Assembly: GCA_049416425.1 (NCBI GenBank)
Contig: JBMSHD010000023.1
Location: 1-21,852, forward strand
Direction of reading: 5' to 3'
Source: JBMSHD01 sp049416425
GTDB taxonomy: Bacteria > Pseudomonadota > Gammaproteobacteria > Francisellales > Francisellaceae
Length of the DNA stretch: 21,852 nucleotides
The position numbers and the translations under genes were made by a program. Positions 16,705 through 21,852 of this stretch are shown piece after piece (position 1 is the first letter of the stretch; each line of letters starts with the position of its first letter). The notes under the pieces are model-generated. The model had not been told where the DNA came from, searched no databases, and saw only the letters and a list, made by a program, of their open reading frames with translations.

Positions 16705-17757
16705 ATGATAACAATAGAGAATCTTAAAAAGGAATATATCGGCAAGACCAGTCGACATTGCGCTTTGGATGGTATTAATCTCAATATTGAGCAGGGTGAG
16801 ATCTTTGGCATTATCGGCAAAAGCGGCGCCGGGAAAAGCACGCTGATTCGCTGCCTGAATCTGCTTGAAACCCCAACCGAAGGATCCATCATTATCGATG
16901 GCGAAGACATCACCAAAAAATCAATGCTTCAATTACGCCGAATGCGCCAGAAAATCGGCATGATATTTCAGCATTTTAACCTGCTGTCTTCACGCACAGT
17001 TTATGGTAATATCGCCTTCCCGCTTGAAATTCAGGGCATGACAAAAGCCGATATTCATAAAAAAGTCGGGCATCTTCTAAACGTCATCGGGCTGTCGCAA
17101 AAGGCGCAGAGCTATCCCGACGAGCTAAGCGGAGGGCAGAAACAGCGCGTCGCCATCGCCCGAGCTCTAGCATCTGACCCCGTGGCTCTGCTATCGGATG
17201 AAGCGACCTCAGCGCTTGATCCTGAGACGACCGATCAGATTTTACAGCTGTTAAAACAGCTCAATAAAGACCTCGGTATCACCATTGTGCTCATCACTCA
17301 TGAGATGGATGTTATTCGTAAAATCTGTGATCGTGTTGCCATTATCAATGAAGGAAAAATCGAGGAAGTCGACAATGTCACCGAACTGTTTTTAAATCCA
17401 AAAACCGAGATTGCCCGCTCGTTTACGGAAAACAGCATGCATATGAAACTGCCCGATGAGATCAAGGTCAAACTCCATCACGATCCCTACCAGGCACAGG
17501 ATTTAACCCCAGTTATCAAATTGACCTTTCTGGGGGAGACCATCAGCACGCCCATCATTGCCGAGCTCAATAAGAAATATGATGTCAGCTGCAATATCAT
17601 TCAGGCCAATATTGAGCGCGTCCAGTCACAGTCTGTAGGCGTGACCGTCTGCCATATTCTCGGCCAAAAAGGCAACTGGGAAGCCGCCCTTAATTTCTTA
17701 CATCAACAACAAATCAAAATGGAGGTTATCGGTTATGCTCACGCAACTGCTTTCTAA
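16705..17757 (+). CDS. metN: methionine ABC transporter ATP-binding protein MetN
   Basis: MetN is the cytoplasmic ATPase that powers methionine uptake through MetI. The protein has 350 residues. Walker A is GKSGAGKS (38-45), the Q-loop lies at MIFQHFNLL (87-94), the signature at LSGGQKQR (141-148), Walker B at ALLSDEATSALD (161-172) and the H-loop histidine at 199. The C-terminal NIL domain (about 265-345) is present, which in this family binds methionine and inhibits transport. Walker B has serine (LLSDE) where cysteine is common, of no expected consequence. The start ATG has AAGGA at good spacing. The last 23 bases overlap metIQ in another frame, implying coupled translation. Likely operon: metN-metIQ. 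Confidence 0.96.
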   Translation: MITIENLKKEYIGKTSRHCALDGINLNIEQGEIFGIIGKSGAGKSTLIRCLNLLETPTEGSIIIDGEDITKKSMLQLRRMRQKIGMIFQHFNLLSSRTVYGNIAFPLEIQGMTKADIHKKVGHLLNVIGLSQKAQSYPDELSGGQKQRVAIARALASDPVALLSDEATSALDPETTDQILQLLKQLNKDLGITIVLITHEMDVIRKICDRVAIINEGKIEEVDNVTELFLNPKTEIARSFTENSMHMKLPDEIKVKLHHDPYQAQDLTPVIKLTFLGETISTPIIAELNKKYDVSCNIIQANIERVQSQSVGVTVCHILGQKGNWEAALNFLHQQQIKMEVIGYAHATAF

Positions 17758-19195
17758 TCTGGCGCTTGCTACTTGGCAGACTCTCTACATGGTGTTTGTC
17801 GCCACGGTAATCTCCATAATCGGCGGACTCATCATTGGCATTCTGCTGTTTTTAACCCAAAAAAAACAGTCACTGCCGGCGGCTCTTTTCAATAATATTG
17901 CCGGTTTTATCGTCAATGTCACCCGCTCGATTCCCTATATTATTCTCTTGATTCTGCTATACCCGGTTACCAAACTGATCGTCGGCACAACCATCGGAAC
18001 CACAGCCTCTATTGTGCCATTAGCCATCGCTGCACTTCCTTTTTATGCCCGATTGGCAGAAAGCGCCATATCCGAGGTTGACAAGGGATTGATTGAAGCC
18101 GCTGAAGCCATGGGCGCGACTCGTGGCCAGATCATCATGAAGGTACTCTTGCCTGAAGCAAAAACCCTTCTTGTCGATGCGGCAACCTTAATGGTCATCG
18201 GTCTTATCGGCTACTCAGCCATGGCTGGTATCGTCGGCGGTGGTGGTCTTGGTGATCTTACCTATTTTCAAGGCTATAATGATGGCAATGACTTTCTTTT
18301 ATATGGTGGTGTTGTTCTCCTCATCATCCTGGTACAATTGTGTCAGTCCTATGGCAGCTATCTATCAAAAAGCAAAAGACTTCATGGCATCTGGATTTTA
18401 ACCGTAGTTCTTGTTGCAGGCACAGCCACCCAGATCGGTTATACTGCCTATACAACCGCAACGGAGTCACGCAACAGCATTACCGTGGGCTATATCCAAT
18501 CGCCTGAGCAAAATAAAATCATGAATTTGGCCAAAGACATCGCCAAAGAGAAATACAACCTCAATGTCAGGCTCATCTCTTTTGGTGACTACAACCTGCC
18601 AAATCGTGCCTTGAACGATGGTGAGCTTGATGCCAATGTCTTTCAGCATATTCCATTTCTGGACAATCAGATCAAGCAATTTGGCTATAAAATCATGCCA
18701 ATCGGCAAAACCTTCCTCTATCCGATGGGGCTTTTTTCCAAGAAGATTCAAGCGCTAAATGATGTGCCGATGCATGCCAAAGTCGCTATCCCTAATGATC
18801 CGACCAACAAGGGACGCGCCTTGATGATTCTACAGGACACAGGTTTAATTACCCTTAAAAAGGGTGTGACCTGGAAGGCAACACTCAACGATATCGTCTC
18901 TAATCCTTATGATCTGGATATCATTCCCTTGCAGGCCGACCAGATTCCAAATAATCTTGACAGCGTCACCTTGGCGGTGATTAACAATGACTTTCTGGCT
19001 AAGGCTGGGCTGACATTAAAGCAGGCATTATTCGTTGAACCAAAAGATTCGCCATTTGCCAATATTATCGTCGTCGCCGATAAAAATAAAAACGATCCTC
19101 TGCTTAAAGAATTTGTCGAAGCCTATCAGACGCCTCAGATTGCTAAACTGGCTGCCAAACTCTATCCAGACGATGCGGCCATTCCGGCTTGGTAA
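17735..19195 (+). CDS. metIQ: fused methionine ABC transporter permease and substrate-binding protein (MetI-MetQ)
   Basis: One 486-residue chain combines the two other parts of the MetNIQ importer. Residues 1-215 are a MetI permease with five membrane helices and the cytoplasmic coupling motif EAAEAMGATRGQIIMKVLLPEA (121-142) that docks on MetN. Residues 219-236 add a sixth helix (IWILTVVLVAGTATQIGY). Residues 248-486 are a complete MetQ/NLPA-type binding domain that begins with SITVGYIQSPEQNKI and carries the HIPFLDNQIKQFG and NDPTNKGRALMILQDTGLI motifs. No lipobox cysteine is present: the extra helix replaces the lipid anchor and holds the binding domain on the periplasmic face. The start ATG has GGAGG nine bases ahead, inside metN. 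The frame is uninterrupted. I recall a gene named metIQ in Francisella, so the fusion is probably ancestral to this lineage. Confidence 0.95.
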   Translation: MLTQLLSNLALATWQTLYMVFVATVISIIGGLIIGILLFLTQKKQSLPAALFNNIAGFIVNVTRSIPYIILLILLYPVTKLIVGTTIGTTASIVPLAIAALPFYARLAESAISEVDKGLIEAAEAMGATRGQIIMKVLLPEAKTLLVDAATLMVIGLIGYSAMAGIVGGGGLGDLTYFQGYNDGNDFLLYGGVVLLIILVQLCQSYGSYLSKSKRLHGIWILTVVLVAGTATQIGYTAYTTATESRNSITVGYIQSPEQNKIMNLAKDIAKEKYNLNVRLISFGDYNLPNRALNDGELDANVFQHIPFLDNQIKQFGYKIMPIGKTFLYPMGLFSKKIQALNDVPMHAKVAIPNDPTNKGRALMILQDTGLITLKKGVTWKATLNDIVSNPYDLDIIPLQADQIPNNLDSVTLAVINNDFLAKAGLTLKQALFVEPKDSPFANIIVVADKNKNDPLLKEFVEAYQTPQIAKLAAKLYPDDAAIPAW

Positions 19196-19234
19196 TTTTT
19201 TATATCACCGCCGGATAAAAAGGACAGTAGGCGC

Positions 19235-19240
19235 TATACT
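19235..19240 (+). promoter_or_regulatory. -10 box candidate ahead of the unknown membrane-protein gene
   Basis: A near-consensus TATACT lies 37 bases before the start codon at 19278. No convincing -35 is seen at the right distance. Transcription would begin near 19247, right at the GGGGG that precedes the mini-ORF at 19253. Confidence 0.35.
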
Positions 19241-19252
19241 ATAGGGGGTAAC

Positions 19253-19267
19253 ATGCCCATCTATTAA
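19253..19267 (+). other. possible four-codon upstream ORF (MPIY)
   Basis: ATG CCC ATC TAT TAA follows a GGGGG Shine-Dalgarno-like run four bases earlier. Its stop codon overlaps the TAAGG that serves the next gene at 19278. The frame differs from that gene. It may be a coupling leader or chance. Confidence 0.25.
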
Positions 19268-19277
19268 GGTAACCATC

Positions 19278-19892
19278 ATGCCCTACAAGCAACACAATCT
19301 TCTGGAAGAAGCTAAAAAATCGCCGCTTAGCATCGCACTGTCTGGTCTTGTCTGCATGTTTGACTACGGTCTTGGCAAAGGACATCTTCATATCGGCAAA
19401 GCCAAACATATACTCTACGGCCTGAGCGTTCTATTTTTCATCATCATTCTGCCTTTGATTGCAACCATCAGCGCCTGGCCGTTACCCTCGATTTTCATGC
19501 ACGCTATTTTCGCTCTTGGACTTAAGCTGATGATGGTTTTTTTCACCGGCAGTTTTATTGTATTTGGTGTGTTTCAGACCCTGCATCGCAAAGACGTCAT
19601 CGAGACGGCTTGTAAAATCCGTGAAGTTAACGAGCGCTTCAAGCGCATGTTGTACTTTAATCAGAAACTCATGGGGCTTCTGTGTTATATCATGCTGATG
19701 ATTCTTATTAGCGTCATACTCACCGCATTGCCAATCGCAAACAGTATCGGCGCCTTTATCGTCGCCTTCTTCTATCTCATACTTTTGATGAATATCTTCG
19801 TACAGCTTATCTTAATTTTCACCATTATCTACGTTTCACTGACGATAGAGTCAAGCAATCGCATTAATGCCTTGCTACAAAAACGCGAATAA
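19278..19892 (+). CDS. unknown inner-membrane protein with about four membrane helices
   Basis: I do not recognise this 204-residue protein. It starts with a polar, lysine-rich cytoplasmic-type segment (MPYKQHNLLEEAKKS). Hydrophobic spans follow at about 45-68, 72-100, 128-150 and 155-190. Between the second and third lies a charged stretch (HRKDVIETACKIREVNERFKRML). The layout suggests a small helical-bundle membrane protein, with no catalytic motif or conserved channel signature that I can name. It has a good start (ATG with AAGG eight bases ahead) and codon use like its neighbours, so it is very likely real. It lies 82 bases after metIQ with a -10 box between, so it is probably a separate unit. 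Confidence 0.8.
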   Translation: MPYKQHNLLEEAKKSPLSIALSGLVCMFDYGLGKGHLHIGKAKHILYGLSVLFFIIILPLIATISAWPLPSIFMHAIFALGLKLMMVFFTGSFIVFGVFQTLHRKDVIETACKIREVNERFKRMLYFNQKLMGLLCYIMLMILISVILTALPIANSIGAFIVAFFYLILLMNIFVQLILIFTIIYVSLTIESSNRINALLQKRE

Positions 19893-19980
19893 GTTTTTCT
19901 GTATGCTCTAAACGTTTAGGGGTGTGTCTAAAATAAATTCCCTTTTCCTTGCAAGACATAACGCAGGTACAACAATCGTC

Positions 19981-19999
19981 ATCATCGCTTGGCGATGAT
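19981..19999. repeat. 8-bp perfect inverted repeat (hairpin)
   Basis: ATCATCGC and GCGATGAT are separated by TTG. There is no T run on either side, so it is unlikely to be a rho-independent terminator. It could be an operator, part of a leader RNA, or chance. Confidence 0.45.
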
Positions 20000-20020
20000 C
20001 CATGTGATTATCCTGAGGGC

Positions 20021-20054
20021 GGCAAAAATCGTACGTGCTTAGGCAAAAGTCGTA
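20021..20054 (+). repeat. 13-base direct repeat, 21-base period
   Basis: GGCAAAAATCGTA (20021-20033) recurs as GGCAAAAGTCGTA (20042-20054) with one mismatch. The starts are 21 bases apart, two turns of the DNA helix, as in paired operator sites. It lies 73 to 106 bases ahead of the start at 20127. Confidence 0.45.
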
Positions 20055-20126
20055 TCTTGGTTTTAGTCAAAAAAATGACATATTGACGAACATTGTACTA
20101 TTCTTTTCTTATTAATAGATCATTTT

Positions 20127-21065
20127 TTGATAAAAAAATTCGCCGATATGATGTATACAGACAGTCACAGTGATCATGTAAAATTAAGCTATTATGGAGA
20201 AGTGGAGAATGTTCGCTTTATGATTGTCTGTCCCCACGCCTCGATGGGACTTCCTTTTCTCAATCGATTTCCAGAAATTTACACCGCCATCAAAGTGCCG
20301 ATTATGCAATTTATGCGCTATCTGAGCGTAGAACAGGATTTCGGCTCTGGCGAACTTGCTCACAATATCGCCCGTTTTTTACATGAAAATTTTCAGATCA
20401 ACACCTTGATCGTGGAGCCACAGATGCCAAGAGCCATTTTGGATCCCGGGCGCATCTATCCACACTGCATTCGTAACATCATCGAATTCCAGCAATATCC
20501 AAAGCTGTATGAAAACCTTCGCCGAGTCCACCAGCACTATATTTCCAGGCTCAATCATCTGATCGAGCTTCTTAATTCACGCCGCGGCATACTCCTGGAT
20601 CTTCATACCATGTCTCCATTCTCACCCGAGCATACAAAAGAAGAATCCTATACCGAGGCGATGCTTGAAACTCCCTCTACTTTAGGCAGATATACCGAGA
20701 TCTATCTTGTCGCGCATCGCAATGGTATCAAACGAGACATCCAGTTTTTAACCGGTGATCCAGATCATCATGTCTATGCCGACCCTGTTTTTCTTGCCAA
20801 TATGACTAACCAGTTCAGTAAAAATGGATATCAAATCGCCTATGACAGACCCTATCGCATTGCCAGCCATCTAATGGGGTTTCAGCTGATGAAGAAAACC
20901 AGAGCCGCCAGCATCGACATTCCTAAGCATTACTTAAGCACAAAAGATAGTCATGATCCTGAGTTTGACCTGTCAAATCTTATCATCGACGATCAAAAAA
21001 TTCAGAAAATCGGCCAAAATCTGGCGATTGCCGTCGGAAATACCTTATATGGAGATGACAGATGA
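20127..21065 (+). CDS. N-formylglutamate amidohydrolase-like enzyme
   Basis: This is a predicted metal-dependent amide hydrolase of the N-formylglutamate amidohydrolase superfamily, probably cytoplasmic since no signal peptide is seen. Of 312 residues, the family landmarks are in order: VCPHASMGLP (H37), EQDFGSGELA (D71), the MPRAILDPGRIYP segment (R102, D106, R109; normally SR-x-V-x-DLNR), and the LLDLHTMSPF motif (D158, H160). The arginine motif differs from the hutG-type consensus, so the substrate may not be N-formylglutamate. The start is uncertain: TTG 20127 has no Shine-Dalgarno, and ATG 20148 or 20151, in the same frame, would give a shorter protein without loss of any motif. The stop overlaps the next gene by four bases (ATGA), so the two are translated together. 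No hut genes are in the window. Confidence 0.8.
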   Translation: MIKKFADMMYTDSHSDHVKLSYYGEVENVRFMIVCPHASMGLPFLNRFPEIYTAIKVPIMQFMRYLSVEQDFGSGELAHNIARFLHENFQINTLIVEPQMPRAILDPGRIYPHCIRNIIEFQQYPKLYENLRRVHQHYISRLNHLIELLNSRRGILLDLHTMSPFSPEHTKEESYTEAMLETPSTLGRYTEIYLVAHRNGIKRDIQFLTGDPDHHVYADPVFLANMTNQFSKNGYQIAYDRPYRIASHLMGFQLMKKTRAASIDIPKHYLSTKDSHDPEFDLSNLIIDDQKIQKIGQNLAIAVGNTLYGDDR

Positions 21066-21841
21066 CAACGATCAATATCTCGGAGAAAATGTGGGGCAAA
21101 AAAGCCATTCATATTCCCAACATCACCGATTTATTCGGTATTGAGCGAGTCGGCGGTTTTGCCGATAATTATCAGACTCGCGTGTTATGCCTTCTGGCTA
21201 AAAGACATAAACTCATCCTGCCTGAACGCCATCGGCAATCTTCTTTAGAGCTGATTAAGCACTTCAATGATCTCGGGTTCGATCACTTCAATGCTGACCA
21301 GCTCATCTTTCTCAACGACAATGGCAATAAAACCGAAATTGCCGCTTTGACCCTTGCCTTAAGTGAGAATATTCCTGAGCTTACATCGACAGACTATCGA
21401 ACGCTGGTGCCTTTTGTCACCACCCATAACACCAATCTGCTGGCGACGAAATTTAATAAAAAACTGCGTATGAACTACTCGATGTCGACGCTTCTCAATG
21501 ACAAAGCCCATCTTCGAGAGCTTTTGATTGAGAAAGGGATTCGGGTTCCTGGCGCTTATAGAGTCTCCATCTATGGCGATGACTATATACAGAAATCCAT
21601 CGCCATTTATGAAATGCTTAAATCTCAAGGAATCAAAGAGTTTGCCGTGGTCATCCCTCAGGCCTGCTCAGGGTTTGGCATATTGCGCTTTAAAAATAAA
21701 TCTCAACTGCTTAAGCTCATCTCCAAACCAGACTTCACCGAGTTTCTAATCGATCCTTGGTACAGCGATAATATCGGTTCTCCATCCTTTCAGGTCTTCA
21801 TCCGCTGCGAGACATGGAGAGCGGAACGCGAGGTCGAGTAG
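21062..21841 (+). CDS. ATP-grasp-like ligase, incomplete at the window end
   Basis: The frame starts with an ATG coupled to the previous gene and reads 259 codons. The first about 135 residues resemble a pre-ATP-grasp domain. After that, NYSMSTLLNDKAHLRELLIEKGIRVPG (about 138-164) is the typical entry to ATP-grasp folds, and FAVVIPQACSGFGILRF (about 194-210) looks like the glycine-rich ATP-binding loop. The usual lysine of VVIKP is absent (VVIPQ). EFLIDPWYSDNIGSPSFQVFI is also ATP-grasp-like. The catalytic C-terminal half is missing. The last dozen residues (RCETWRAEREVE) differ in character, and the DNA turns GC-rich, so the stop at 21841 may result from an assembly edge rather than a real gene end. 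Probable role: ATP-dependent amide or peptide bond formation, substrate unknown. Confidence 0.65.
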   Translation: MTTINISEKMWGKKAIHIPNITDLFGIERVGGFADNYQTRVLCLLAKRHKLILPERHRQSSLELIKHFNDLGFDHFNADQLIFLNDNGNKTEIAALTLALSENIPELTSTDYRTLVPFVTTHNTNLLATKFNKKLRMNYSMSTLLNDKAHLRELLIEKGIRVPGAYRVSIYGDDYIQKSIAIYEMLKSQGIKEFAVVIPQACSGFGILRFKNKSQLLKLISKPDFTEFLIDPWYSDNIGSPSFQVFIRCETWRAEREVE

Positions 21842-21852
21842 ACCCGGGTAGT

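Larger units (their letters stand above)
19893..20126. other. intergenic region with palindrome, hairpin and direct repeat
   Basis: These 234 bases contain a 12-base palindrome (CTAAACGTTTAG, 19908-19919), a perfect 8-bp hairpin with a 3-base loop (19981-19999), and a 13-base direct repeat (20021-20033 and 20042-20054). TTGACG at 20083-20088 and TACTAT at 20096-20101 resemble promoter boxes but do not pair at proper spacing. No coding sequence is evident. Confidence 0.5.

Noticed and set aside
17859..17866. Run of eight A in the MetI part (CAA AAA AAA) as a programmed frameshift site
   Set aside because: The zero frame continues through a full, well-conserved protein, and no stimulating structure or alternative frame product is evident.
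19920..19940. GGGTGTGTCTAAA read as an insertion-sequence end
   Set aside because: No matching inverted end, transposase remnant or target-site duplication was found nearby.
1..21852. CRISPR array, rRNA genes, prophage or integrase
   Set aside because: No regularly spaced repeats, rRNA signatures, phage structural genes or recombinase genes were seen; the tRNA-Arg end is occupied by accA and shows no attachment-site duplication.

Overview
The window looks like a chromosome fragment of a gammaproteobacterium. The housekeeping genes (accA, mutS, secB, tamA-tamB, ggt, a tRNA-Arg with encoded CCA) are gammaproteobacterial in type. A methionine-transporter permease fused to its binding protein (MetI-MetQ), next to metN, points towards the Francisella relatives (Francisellaceae/Fangiaceae/Piscirickettsiaceae), because I recall a gene called metIQ in Francisella annotations. 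Base composition by eye is moderate (roughly 42-47% G+C in most genes), higher than Francisella itself. Many amino-acid uptake systems plus periplasmic gamma-glutamyltranspeptidase fit a host-associated, amino-acid-scavenging life. That lifestyle is inference.

Layout. 1-1622: a possible 3' tail of an upstream membrane-protein gene, then an APC-type amino-acid permease that is AT-richer than its neighbours. 1698-1818: a tRNA-Arg(CCU) gene with a clear promoter; its CCA end touches the stop codon of the convergent accA. 1819-4110 (minus): accA and, upstream of it, an MFS transporter whose probable promoter carries an 11-base A/T run between the -35 and -10 boxes. 4269-7457 (plus): mutS and secB. 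7539-8750: a TyrP/Mtr-type aromatic amino-acid permease. 8779-9261 (minus): a membrane-anchored retropepsin-like aspartic protease. 9556-14672: the tamA-tamB translocation-and-assembly operon, with a four-base overlap. 14763-16493: ggt. 16705-19195: metN and metIQ. 19278-19892: an unrecognised four-helix membrane protein. 20127-21841: a translationally coupled pair, an N-formylglutamate-amidohydrolase-like enzyme and an ATP-grasp-like ligase that is cut off or corrupted at the window end.

How they fit together. ggt and metN-metIQ probably form a sulphur/amino-acid acquisition neighbourhood: glutathione breakdown in the periplasm and methionine import. tamA-tamB and secB serve export and outer-membrane assembly. 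The final pair is the least ordinary part: an ATP-grasp ligase coupled to an amide hydrolase could make and trim an amide-linked small molecule or peptide, but the substrate is unknown. I saw no insertion sequence, CRISPR array, rRNA gene or strong intrinsic terminator. Two post-gene spacers are C-rich and G-poor, which would suit Rho-dependent termination.
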